From: UBA7887 sp964408735
GTDB taxonomy: Bacteria; Pseudomonadota; Alphaproteobacteria; UBA7887
Length of the DNA: 12,780 nucleotides
Assembly: GCA_964408735.1 (NCBI GenBank)
Contig: CAYPAX010000120.1
Coordinates: 1-12,780 of the forward strand
Reading direction: 5' to 3'
Part shown: piece after piece, positions 1-6,692 of the stretch
Position numbering within the stretch: the first letter of the stretch is position 1
Layout: each line of letters starts with the position of its first letter
Translations under genes and position numbers: made by a program
Notes under the pieces: generated by a model
What the model saw: the letters and a program-made list of their open reading frames with translations, nothing else
The model's database searches: none
What the model was told of the DNA's origin: nothing

Positions 1-43
1 CGCCCGGCGCGCCGCTCCTGCCCGAAAAGCCACCTTGGGCCAT
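1..43 (-). CDS. Possible 5' end of a LivF-like ABC ATPase gene, cut by the window edge
   Basis: An ATG on the minus strand lies 30 bases downstream of the livG-like stop and is preceded by a purine-rich TAGGGGGAA about 8 bases upstream, a credible ribosome binding site. Only 14 codons are visible (Met-Ala-Gln-Gly-Gly-Phe-Ser...) and they hold no diagnostic motif. The inference rests on context: HAAT transporters normally have two ATPases, LivG and LivF, and livF usually follows livG, while none is found elsewhere in the window. It could equally be a different gene or a chance ATG; another ATG at 65-63 is in a different frame. Confidence 0.3.
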   Translation of the reverse strand, partial: MAQGGFSGRSGAPG

Positions 44-73
44 CAAACCGATTCCCCCTAACCATGAAGCGCT

Positions 74-799
74 CTAGTCGCCAAGATAGGCCCTTTCCAC
101 GTCGGCATCGCGCAGGATCTCGTCCGGCGTGCCGTCAGCGATCTTGGCGCCGGCATCGAGCACCACGATGCGCTCGCAGAAGCCCATGACCGCGCGCATG
201 ATGTGCTCGATCATGACCACGGCAATGCCTTGCTCATTGACACGGAACAGCAGCGCCAGGATCTCGTCGACCTCGGCCGCCGAGAGGCCCGCCATGGCCT
301 CGTCCGAGATCAGCAGGCTCGGCCCGGCGGCGAGCGCGCGCACCAGCTCAAGCTTGCGCAGCTCGATCTGGTTGAGCAGGCCTGCGGTCTGTGCCGCCTT
401 GTCGTCGAGCCCGACGAGGCCGAGCAGCTCGTGCGCCGCCGTCACCGGGTCCTCGGCGCGGCGCTCTGGCGCGGCGGCGAACTCGAGCGGGATGCGCAGG
501 TTCTCCAGTACTGTCATGGCGGCAAAAGGCTTGGGGATCTGAAAGCTGCGGGCGATGCCGAGGCGGCTGCGGCGATGGGCCGGTAGCGCGCTGATGTTGC
601 GGCCGGCGAAGATCACGGCGCCGGCCTCGGCCCGCAGCACGCCGGAGATGCAGTTGATCAGCGTCGTCTTGCCTGAGCCGTTCGGCCCGATCAGGCCGAG
701 GCGCTCGCCCTCGCCGACCGCAAGCTCGACATTGCGCAGGGCGACGAAGCCGCCGAAGCGCTTGCTGAGGTCGCGGATCTCGAGCAGTGGCGCGTTCAT
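74..799 (-). CDS. LivG-like ATP-binding protein of a branched-chain-amino-acid-type ABC transporter
   Basis: This 241-residue cytoplasmic ATPase should power a HAAT-family importer together with the permeases encoded just upstream. Visible motifs are Walker A GPNGSGKT (residues 38-45), the Q-loop in RSFQIPK (Gln87), Walker B ending in LLISDE (Asp166-Glu167) and the switch histidine in MIEHIM (His199). The C-terminal DADVERAYLGD is typical of LivG/LivF proteins. The ABC signature is degenerate: LLNQIELRKLELVRAL (about 141-156) replaces an LSGGQ-like sequence, and Ala follows the Walker B Glu where Pro is common. The start is the ATG overlapping the livM-like stop as ATGA, with AGGA about 9 bases upstream; the reading frame stays open further upstream but only as an out-of-frame shadow of livM. 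Substrate is not deducible from the ATPase. Confidence 0.93.
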   Translation of the reverse strand: MNAPLLEIRDLSKRFGGFVALRNVELAVGEGERLGLIGPNGSGKTTLINCISGVLRAEAGAVIFAGRNISALPAHRRSRLGIARSFQIPKPFAAMTVLENLRIPLEFAAAPERRAEDPVTAAHELLGLVGLDDKAAQTAGLLNQIELRKLELVRALAAGPSLLISDEAMAGLSAAEVDEILALLFRVNEQGIAVVMIEHIMRAVMGFCERIVVLDAGAKIADGTPDEILRDADVERAYLGD

Positions 800-1749
800 C
801 GCCGTCGCATCCTGGCAAGAAGCGTGCGTCCGAGGCCGACGATGCCGCCCGGCGCGGCGATCACGAACACCACCAGCATGACGCCGACGATGAGAAGATT
901 CAGCTCGGACGAGATCGTCACCGTTGCCGCCTGTTGCAGGGTGGCAAGCAGGACCGCGCCGATGACCGGCCCGAACCAGGTGCCGGGGCCGCCGATCATC
1001 GGCATCGCCACGGCGTTGACCGCGATTTCGAGGCTGAAGGCGGACGGCGGGTCGATATACGTGACGTAGTAGGGAAACGGAGCCCCGGCGAGCCCCATGA
1101 GCGCGCCGCTGATGGTGGTCGCCAACAGCTTGAGCCGCAGGGTCGGCACGCCCATGCATTCCGCCGCCACCTCGTCGTCGCGGATCGCCGCCAGGCCGCG
1201 GCCGAGCCGCGAGCGCTCGATGAGCCGGGCCGCAAAGACGGCAAAGGCGGCCAGCACCAGCATGAGCCAGAACAGGAAGGTCACGTAGCTGTCGAACAGA
1301 GGGACGCTTTTCGGCCGCAGCACGAAGGTGCCGCTGGCGCCGCCGACGAAGTCCCAGTTGGCGATCAGCGTCTCAAGCACCACCGCCAGCGCCAGCGTGG
1401 CAATGGCGAAGTAGACACCGCGCAGGCGCAAGGCGAGATAGCCCGTGGCCAGGCCGATCATGCCGGCCACCAGGCCGGCGGCGGGCACCACCAGATAGAT
1501 CGGCAATTCGCCAAGCTTGAGCAGGGCGATGGTGGTATAGGCGCCGGCGGCGAAGAAGCCGGCGCTGCCGAAGTTCACATAACCGGCATAGCCGCCGAGA
1601 ATGTTCCAGGCCGTTGCCAGCACCACGAATTGCAGCACCACATAGCCGGCGAAGAAATAATATTCATTGTCGATGGCGAGCGTCAGCAGGTAACCGGCGC
1701 CGACGACCGCGAGCGCGGCGACGGCGAACCCGCCATGCCCCAGCCTCAT
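796..1749 (-). CDS. LivM-like inner-membrane permease of the HAAT ABC transporter
   Basis: A 317-residue, strongly hydrophobic protein with roughly eight to nine predicted membrane segments. It carries the family block running from WNILGGYAGYVNFGSAGFFA (about 45-64) through ATGYLALRLRGVYFAIATLA, and the cytoplasmic coupling loop AIRDDEVAAECMGV, where the ATPase docks. It should form the translocation pore with the LivH-like protein. Both ends overlap neighbours by four bases (ATGA), so the genes are probably translationally coupled. The start MRLGHGG was chosen because it coincides with the livH stop and fits LivM length; the frame upstream stays open through livH by chance of high GC. No substrate specificity can be read from it. 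Confidence 0.93.
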   Translation of the reverse strand: MRLGHGGFAVAALAVVGAGYLLTLAIDNEYYFFAGYVVLQFVVLATAWNILGGYAGYVNFGSAGFFAAGAYTTIALLKLGELPIYLVVPAAGLVAGMIGLATGYLALRLRGVYFAIATLALAVVLETLIANWDFVGGASGTFVLRPKSVPLFDSYVTFLFWLMLVLAAFAVFAARLIERSRLGRGLAAIRDDEVAAECMGVPTLRLKLLATTISGALMGLAGAPFPYYVTYIDPPSAFSLEIAVNAVAMPMIGGPGTWFGPVIGAVLLATLQQAATVTISSELNLLIVGVMLVVFVIAAPGGIVGLGRTLLARMRRR

Positions 1750-2612
1750 CGGCTGACCAGGCCTGCCGGCCGCGCCGCCAGCGCCAGCAGCAGGAAGCCG
1801 AACACCACCGCCGGCGACCACGAGGGGCCGTAGAAGGTGGCGGTGAGGCTTTCGGCCAACCCCAGAATGAGCGCGGCCGCGAGGGTGCCGGCGACGCTGC
1901 CCATGCCGCCGAGCACGACGATGGCGAAGACGCGGCCGATATAGCTGCGGCCGAGCGAGGGCTCGACCGGCCCTATGATGATCAGCAGCGCCCCGGCCAG
2001 GCAGGCGGTTGCCACGGCGAGGCCGAAGGCGATGCGCTTGACCCGCACCGGATCGACCGCGACCAGCTGCAGTGCCACGGGATCCTGGGCGACGGCGCGA
2101 ATGGCGCGGCCGAAGAATGTCCGCGTGAGAAACAGATGCAGCCCGGCGACCAGCGCTACCGCGACCAGAAAGGGGATCAGCATGCGCAGCGGCACTATCA
2201 CCGAGGCGAGCTCGATGGTGGCACCGATATAGGGCGCCGCGACCAGGCGGTAGTCGACGCCGAATTGCAGGATCAGGCCGACCTCGATGATGAACATGAG
2301 GCCGAAGAAAAATGCCAGGCCGCGCAGCGAGTCCGCCCCACGCGCCTCGAAGCTTGCATGGTAGACGGCGTGGATGGCGACGCCCAGGGCAAAGAACAGG
2401 GGCGTTAGCATGACGCCGGCGGCGATCGGATCGATGCCCCAGCTGCCGTGCAGCGCGAAGGTCAGATAGGCGCCGAGGATGACGAAGGCGGGATGGGCGA
2501 TGTTGACGATGTTGAGATAGCCGAAGACCAGCGTCAGGCCGAGCGTCACCGCCGCATAGAAGCCACCCAGCAAGAGGCCGGAGACGATCGCGCCGAGCAG
2601 CAGGTCGACCAT
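1746..2612 (-). CDS. LivH-like inner-membrane permease of the HAAT ABC transporter
   Basis: A 288-residue permease with about eight hydrophobic segments. The N-terminus shows the LivH hallmark: a first helix (LLGAIVSGLLLGGFYAAVTL) followed by GLTLVFGYLNIVNIAHPAF and an AYLTF helix. The loop AIRAVAQDPVALQLVAVD is the expected ATPase-coupling segment, and VLGGMGSVAGTLAAALILG is the conserved late helix. It lies 24 bases downstream of the binding-protein gene and overlaps the livM-like gene by ATGA. No strong Shine-Dalgarno sequence is visible before the ATG, but the start fits LivH length and the typical short N-terminus. It is the partner pore subunit of the LivM-like protein. Confidence 0.93.
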   Translation of the reverse strand: MVDLLLGAIVSGLLLGGFYAAVTLGLTLVFGYLNIVNIAHPAFVILGAYLTFALHGSWGIDPIAAGVMLTPLFFALGVAIHAVYHASFEARGADSLRGLAFFFGLMFIIEVGLILQFGVDYRLVAAPYIGATIELASVIVPLRMLIPFLVAVALVAGLHLFLTRTFFGRAIRAVAQDPVALQLVAVDPVRVKRIAFGLAVATACLAGALLIIIGPVEPSLGRSYIGRVFAIVVLGGMGSVAGTLAAALILGLAESLTATFYGPSWSPAVVFGFLLLALAARPAGLVSR

Positions 2613-2636
2613 GACGGTATGATGCGCGTTGCCGGC

Positions 2637-3887
2637 TTAGCGGCGCGCGTCGCCAAACGGCGCGATCAGCTCGCCTGAGCGCCAGTCTTCGGGGTAGAGC
2701 ACCACCCGCGTGCCGGCGCGGGTGAACGGCGCCAGGCCGCTCTCGCTGATCCCCTGATACTGTACGAACAAGACCCGGCTCTTCTCCCATTCGCCGTTGG
2801 CACCGAAGCGCACCGTGCCGACCACGGTATCGAATGCATGGCTATGGATATATTCGGCAAGCGCGTTCTGGTCGAGGCCGCCGGTGCCCTCTACTGCATC
2901 GCCGAGCACCTGCATATAGGCATAGGCATAGGGCGGCAGGTAATAGCCAAGCGGATCGACGCCGGCATCCGCGGCGACGGCCTGATACTTTGCCAGGAAG
3001 CTTTCGACGCCGGTGAAGTTCAACGTCGGCTCGGGCACCCAGACGTCGTAATTGACGAAACCGTTCAGCATCGGCCCAAGGGCTTCCATCAGGGAGGCGT
3101 ATTGCAGCCCGACCATGCCGCCGCCGATGACCTGCGCATCGAGCTCCAGCTCGCTGACCGCGCGCACGATGCCGGCGGAATCCGGCGGGTAGGAGGCGAC
3201 GTAGACGATGTCCGGCGCGGTCGCCTTGATGGCGCGGATGATGGGCGTGAAATCGACCGTGTTGGGCGGGTAGGTACGGTCGTAGACGACCTCGAGGCCG
3301 AACTCGGCGACTTGGCTGCGCGCGCCGATCAGGGCATTGCGGGAAAACTCCGCATCGGCGCCGACCATGGCGATGCTGCGCGGCCTGGGCTCGGCGCTCA
3401 TGGCCACCTCGAAGAAGCCCTGTGACCAGTCCAGGCGCGGATTGGGCCCCGACGGCAGGATCTGGAAGTAGCGCTCGTAGCCGAACTCCTCGTTGGCGGC
3501 GAGGCCGAACAGCGTCATGAAGGTCATATCGTAGTTCATGGCGATGGGCATGGCCGGCACGATGGTGGCGGTGCCGTAACCCGAGACGATGAGGTCGACG
3601 CGGTCGACATTGATCAGCTTGGTGTAGATCGCCGGCACCTTGCCGGGGTTTGTCTGGTCGTCGTAATAGATCAGCTCGACCGGCCGGCCCAGCAGGCCGC
3701 CGCCGGCATTCACCTCCTCCGCCCAGATCTGGATGGCGATCAGCGCCGCCTTGCCGGCACCGGCCAGCGCCCCGGTCAGCGCCATGCCGAAGCCGATCTT
3801 GATCGGCTCCTCCGCGCGCAGCGGCGCGGCCAAGAGTGAAATCGCCAATAGGCCTATGCCGATAAGGCCCCCAAGCCGTCTGATCAT
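2637..3887 (-). CDS. Periplasmic substrate-binding protein of the HAAT ABC transporter (Peripla_BP_6/LivJ type)
   Basis: A 416-residue exported binding protein that captures the ligand in the periplasm and delivers it to the LivH/LivM pore. Residues 1-25 form a Sec signal peptide: basic MIRR, a hydrophobic core (GLIGIGLLAISLLA) and a likely cleavage after LRA before EEPIKIGF. The mature protein begins with the fold's usual IKIGFGMALTGALAGAGK strand and helix, followed by NAGGGLLGRPVELIYYDDQTNPGK, typical of amino-acid/amide-binding members. Tyr and Trp are frequent in the second lobe (YYLPPYAYAYM), perhaps lining the cleft. The start has AGGGGA seven bases upstream. As first gene of the transporter operon it is probably the most highly expressed. 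The ligand is unknown; members bind branched-chain amino acids, amides, urea or aromatic acids. Confidence 0.93.
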   Translation of the reverse strand: MIRRLGGLIGIGLLAISLLAAPLRAEEPIKIGFGMALTGALAGAGKAALIAIQIWAEEVNAGGGLLGRPVELIYYDDQTNPGKVPAIYTKLINVDRVDLIVSGYGTATIVPAMPIAMNYDMTFMTLFGLAANEEFGYERYFQILPSGPNPRLDWSQGFFEVAMSAEPRPRSIAMVGADAEFSRNALIGARSQVAEFGLEVVYDRTYPPNTVDFTPIIRAIKATAPDIVYVASYPPDSAGIVRAVSELELDAQVIGGGMVGLQYASLMEALGPMLNGFVNYDVWVPEPTLNFTGVESFLAKYQAVAADAGVDPLGYYLPPYAYAYMQVLGDAVEGTGGLDQNALAEYIHSHAFDTVVGTVRFGANGEWEKSRVLFVQYQGISESGLAPFTRAGTRVVLYPEDWRSGELIAPFGDARR

Positions 3888-3894
3888 CCGACTG

Positions 3895-3900
3895 TCCCCT
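3895..3900 (-). promoter_or_regulatory. Ribosome binding site of the binding-protein gene
   Basis: AGGGGA on the minus strand, seven bases before the ATG at 3887, supports that start and suggests efficient initiation compared with the weak sites of the downstream permease genes. Confidence 0.6.
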
Positions 3901-3926
3901 CGTCATTAGATCGCCACTCCACGTCC

Positions 3927-3955
3927 AGCATAGCGCAAGCGACGGCCAGAGCCAA
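3927..3955 (-). promoter_or_regulatory. Candidate sigma70-type promoter for the transporter operon
   Basis: On the minus strand TTGGCT and TATGCT are separated by exactly 17 bases, each matching four of six consensus positions. The predicted start point would leave a leader of about 30 bases before the binding-protein ATG. This was found by eye; a GC-rich genome offers many partial matches, so it is a candidate only. Confidence 0.4.
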
Positions 3956-3976
3956 AGCGGCCCGCGCCCGGCCGGA

Positions 3977-4005
3977 TTGCCCGGACCCCCAATCGCTGCT
4001 ATCAA
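3977..4005 (+). promoter_or_regulatory. Candidate sigma70-type promoter for the catabolic operon
   Basis: TTGCCC and TATCAA are separated by 17 bases on the plus strand, each matching four of six consensus positions. Initiation near 4012 would leave a short leader containing the strong AAAGGAG site at 4022-4028. It sits back to back with the candidate transporter promoter at 3927-3955, only about 20 bases away, so one regulator could control both. No regulator gene is present in the window. Confidence 0.4.
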
Positions 4006-4021
4006 TTCCGCTGACAGAGCG

Positions 4022-4028
4022 AAAGGAG
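4022..4028 (+). promoter_or_regulatory. Ribosome binding site deciding the VOC gene start
   Basis: AAAGGAG ends eight bases before the ATG at 4037. This fixes the start there rather than at the in-frame ATG at 3977, which would lie inside the promoter region and add 20 residues unlike the family. Confidence 0.75.
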
Positions 4029-4036
4029 CGTCGGCC

Positions 4037-4489
4037 ATGGGCAACGTGTCACTCGATCATTGCGCCATACGCACCAACGATCTCGACGGAACAAAGGATT
4101 TCTTCGTCGACATCATCGGGCTCACGGTAGGCGAGCGGCCGCCGGTGAAGTTTCCCGGCTATTGGCTCTATTCCGGCGATGTCGCCATCATCCATCTGTT
4201 CGGCGGCAGCGCTGATGCCGGCGACGAGGACGAGCTCGCCAAGTATCTCGGCAACAAGGATCCGGAAAGCCTCAACGGCAGCGGTGCCGTCGATCACGTG
4301 GCGCTCAAGGCGACCGGGCTTGCCGCCATGCACGAGCGCCTCGCCGAGGCGGGGGCGGAGTATTTCGAGCGCACCCTGCCGCAGTTTGGCCTGCACCAGG
4401 TCTTCGTCAAGGACCCCAACGGCGTGATGATCGAGCTCAACTACGCCGCCGAAGAGGCGGCCGCGACGGTACGGTCCGCGGCGGAATAG
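4037..4489 (+). CDS. VOC-superfamily (glyoxalase/dioxygenase-fold) metalloprotein
   Basis: A 150-residue single-domain vicinal-oxygen-chelate protein, the usual size for glyoxalase I-like, epimerase-like or small lyase members. Two babab repeats are visible: SLDHCAIRTNDLDGTKDFF at the N-terminus and GAVDHVALKATGLAAMHERL at about 83-102, ending in VKDPNGVMIELNY. Likely metal ligands are His8, His53 or His87, and Glu133. The last 15 residues are an Ala/Glu-rich tail. It opens a four-gene operon, with 12 bases to the monooxygenase gene. VOC proteins isomerise, epimerise, cleave rings or open epoxides, so the reaction cannot be set from sequence; in this setting it probably acts on a product of the neighbouring monooxygenase. 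Confidence 0.88.
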   Translation: MGNVSLDHCAIRTNDLDGTKDFFVDIIGLTVGERPPVKFPGYWLYSGDVAIIHLFGGSADAGDEDELAKYLGNKDPESLNGSGAVDHVALKATGLAAMHERLAEAGAEYFERTLPQFGLHQVFVKDPNGVMIELNYAAEEAAATVRSAAE

Positions 4490-4501
4490 GCGCCGCCACG
4501 C

Positions 4502-5680
4502 ATGGCCTCTCTCCCCGCCCGCGGAATCGGCGCGCATGACGACATGGTCGGCCGGGCTCGCGCCCTGACGCCGCTGCTGCGCGAAAGGGCCGAGGCCACG
4601 GAGCAGCTGCGCCGCATGCCGGACGATATCGCGCAGGCGCTGCACGACAGCGGCCTGTTCCGGGTCATGCAACCGGCCCAGGTGGGGGGGTGCGAGCTCG
4701 GCATCGGCATTCTCGTCGATGTCGCCGCCGAGCTGGCACAAGGCTGCGCTTCGAGCGCCTGGAATTTTGCCAACTATGCCAGCCATCACTGGATGCTCGG
4801 CATGTATGCAAAAGAGGCACAGGACCGGGTCTGGGACGAAATGCCGGACGCGCTGATCGCCTCGGGGCTGTCGCTCTCCGGAACCGCCGAGCGGGTCGAT
4901 GGCGGCTATCGGCTGAGCGGGCGCTGGCCGTTTTCGAGCGGCGTCGACAACAGCCAATGGAACATGCTTGGCGGTCGTGTCGAGGGCGACGGGCCGCGTC
5001 TGTTCCTGCTGCCGGCAAGCGACTACACCATCGTCGATACCTGGCATGCGGCGGGGCTCTGCGGCACCGGTAGCAAGGATGTGATCGTGGACGAGGCCTT
5101 CGTGCCGGAAGCCCTGGCGCTGCCCATGTCGGCTTTCCGCGGCGGCACCACACCGGGCGCAGGGGTGAATCCCGGGCCGGTCTATCGCCTGCCGCTGATG
5201 GCGCTCGCGCCCTATGTGCTGGGCGGCATCGCGGTCGGTGTCGCCCTCGGCGCGGTCGAGAGCTACGTGGCGGAGACGCGTGAGCGCGTCGGCCTCTATT
5301 TCGGCGGCAACATGGCCGAGCGCCAGGTCATCCAGCTCAAGCTCGCCGAGGCCTCGGCCAAGGCCGAGCTGGCGCGCCTCAGCATGCGCACGCGCTGTGC
5401 CGAGGCCATGGCCGAAGCCGAATCCGGGACCCTTCCCGATCTCGACCGCAAAGTGGTCTACCGCCGCGACGGCGCCTTCGCCGTGCGCCTCGCGGTCGAG
5501 GCCGTGACCACGCTGTTCGGCATCACCGGTGCCAGCGGCCTCTATGATGCGCACCCGATGCAGCGCGCCTTTCGCGATGCCCACGCCATCGCCAGCCACA
5601 TCCACCTCAATTTCGACGTCGGCGGCACCATGTACGGCCGCGTCGCCTTGGGCCTGGAGCTCGACGGCCCGCCGCTTTAG
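4502..5680 (+). CDS. Flavin-dependent monooxygenase, acyl-CoA dehydrogenase fold (HsaA/HpaB-type)
   Basis: A 392-residue protein of the acyl-CoA dehydrogenase fold that resembles the group D two-component monooxygenases (HsaA, HpaB/C2-hydroxylase, DszC types) more than true dehydrogenases. Evidence: the N-terminal helix ending ALHDSGLFRVMQPAQVGG (about 47-63), ASSAWNFANYASHHWMLGMY in the flavin-domain entry (83-102), the beta-domain FSSGVDNSQWNMLGG (144-158), and a C-terminal RDAHAIASHIHLNFDVGGTMYG (358-379) with the family's His and Asp pattern. Such enzymes use reduced FMN or FAD supplied by a separate reductase to hydroxylate a phenol, indole or similar ring, or to oxidise N or S. No reductase gene is in the window. 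The start at 4502 has only a weak upstream purine stretch; Met15 is an alternative. Desaturase activity cannot be excluded. Confidence 0.85.
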   Translation: MASLPARGIGAHDDMVGRARALTPLLRERAEATEQLRRMPDDIAQALHDSGLFRVMQPAQVGGCELGIGILVDVAAELAQGCASSAWNFANYASHHWMLGMYAKEAQDRVWDEMPDALIASGLSLSGTAERVDGGYRLSGRWPFSSGVDNSQWNMLGGRVEGDGPRLFLLPASDYTIVDTWHAAGLCGTGSKDVIVDEAFVPEALALPMSAFRGGTTPGAGVNPGPVYRLPLMALAPYVLGGIAVGVALGAVESYVAETRERVGLYFGGNMAERQVIQLKLAEASAKAELARLSMRTRCAEAMAEAESGTLPDLDRKVVYRRDGAFAVRLAVEAVTTLFGITGASGLYDAHPMQRAFRDAHAIASHIHLNFDVGGTMYGRVALGLELDGPPL

Positions 5681-5693
5681 GGGGCGAAGGACC

Positions 5694-6692
5694 ATGCCCA
5701 GCGAGCTACTGTTCGGCATTCAGACCAACGGCATCAGGCATCGCCATGACGATGGCATGCCCGATATCGACACGCGCTTCCGCATGGTCAAGGAGGCGGG
5801 GGTGTTCGATTACGTGGACAAGACGCCGGCGCCGGGCGAGGTCTCGCAGTTCCTCGCCGCGCGCGACAAGTACGGCGTTCCGGTGCGTGCCGGCGGCTGG
5901 TTCTATGCGTTGGGCCGCGACGAGGCGCTGTTCGAGCACAATCTCGGCGTGGCAAGGGAGCTCGGCTCCCTGGTCCACAACGTGCAGATCCTCACCCACC
6001 ATGCCGATGGCCATCCCGTGACCGACGAGGAGGTGCTGGAGGCCTATCTGCGCTTTTCCGAGCTTGGCGAAGCCTATGGCGTGACGCCCTGCTTCGAGGT
6101 GCATGTCAACATGTGGTCGGAGGACTTCCGCCGCGTCGCCGCGGTGGCGCGTGCGGTCGAGGCCCATGGAATTTCCTTCAACATGACCCTCGACCACAGC
6201 CACATCATCTTCAAGATCGACAATCCGGACGAACAGGAGATCGGCGATATCCGCGGCGATGTCGAGGCCGGGCGGCTGGTGCTCGACCCGCGGCGCGAAG
6301 GCGATATCTGCAGTGAGTGGATCGCCGCCGGCTGGGTGCGCCACTGCCACGCCCGCGCCGCCATCCCCGACAATCCGAAGAACATCGGCGGGCGCGACGA
6401 CGACGGCAATCCCGGGCGCGGCATTCAATATCCCTTCAAGCCGCCACGCGAGGGCGAATACCACGCGCCCTGGGACGAAGCGGCGCTGGAGCCGTGGAAG
6501 ATGGTGATCCGCGATCTGATGCGCCACCACGCCGCCGATCCGGCGGCCAGGCTCGGTCAGATCTCGACGGAGTTCATTCCGAATCTCGACTATGGCGAGG
6601 GCTGCCAATACTCTCTCTTCGAGCAGGGCGTCGCCTGTGTCGAATGGATGCGCGCGGCGTGGGACGAGATAGGCGAGGAGGCCGCGCCATGA
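5694..6692 (+). CDS. Xylose-isomerase-like TIM-barrel protein (AP endonuclease 2 fold), function unknown
   Basis: A 332-residue protein resembling the sugar-phosphate isomerase/epimerase or xylose-isomerase-like TIM-barrel group. Candidate metal ligands sit at the ends of predicted strands: Glu135 in CFEVHVN, Asp167/His168 in TLDHSH, His217/His219 in RHCHAR and Glu293 in STEFIPN. This Glu-Asp/His-His-Glu order fits the divalent-metal site of the superfamily. A long loop at about 224-262 (PDNPKNIGGRDDDG and following) may cover the active site. It begins 13 bases after the monooxygenase stop, with GAAGG close to the ATG, and overlaps the crotonase gene by ATGA. Members isomerise sugars, inositols or hydroxy-keto acids; no specific substrate is evident. 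N-terminal residues upstream of Met at 5694 in the open frame belong to an antisense-like shadow and were dropped. Confidence 0.82.
   Translation: MPSELLFGIQTNGIRHRHDDGMPDIDTRFRMVKEAGVFDYVDKTPAPGEVSQFLAARDKYGVPVRAGGWFYALGRDEALFEHNLGVARELGSLVHNVQILTHHADGHPVTDEEVLEAYLRFSELGEAYGVTPCFEVHVNMWSEDFRRVAAVARAVEAHGISFNMTLDHSHIIFKIDNPDEQEIGDIRGDVEAGRLVLDPRREGDICSEWIAAGWVRHCHARAAIPDNPKNIGGRDDDGNPGRGIQYPFKPPREGEYHAPWDEAALEPWKMVIRDLMRHHAADPAARLGQISTEFIPNLDYGEGCQYSLFEQGVACVEWMRAAWDEIGEEAAP
6675..6681 (+). promoter_or_regulatory. Ribosome binding site of the crotonase gene, inside the TIM-barrel gene
   Basis: GAGGAGG ends seven bases before the ATG at 6689. It supports that start and the ATGA coupling with the preceding gene. 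Confidence 0.7.

Noticed and set aside
800..1159. Upstream extension of the LivG-like frame inside livM
   Set aside because: Arg/His-rich nonsense before a normal LivG N-terminus; the ATG at 799 overlaps the livM stop.
1750..2790. Upstream extension of the LivM-like frame through livH into the binding-protein gene
   Set aside because: Out of frame with two well-supported genes; the extension is Arg/Gly-rich low-quality sequence and the LivM start is fixed by the ATGA overlap.
3977..4036. An earlier in-frame ATG for the VOC gene
   Set aside because: It overlaps the promoter candidate, adds residues unlike the family, and the ATG at 4037 has a strong ribosome binding site.
4049..5719. A 556-codon open frame on the minus strand opposite the VOC and monooxygenase genes
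   Set aside because: Antisense shadow spanning two real genes and their gap; no recognisable domain.
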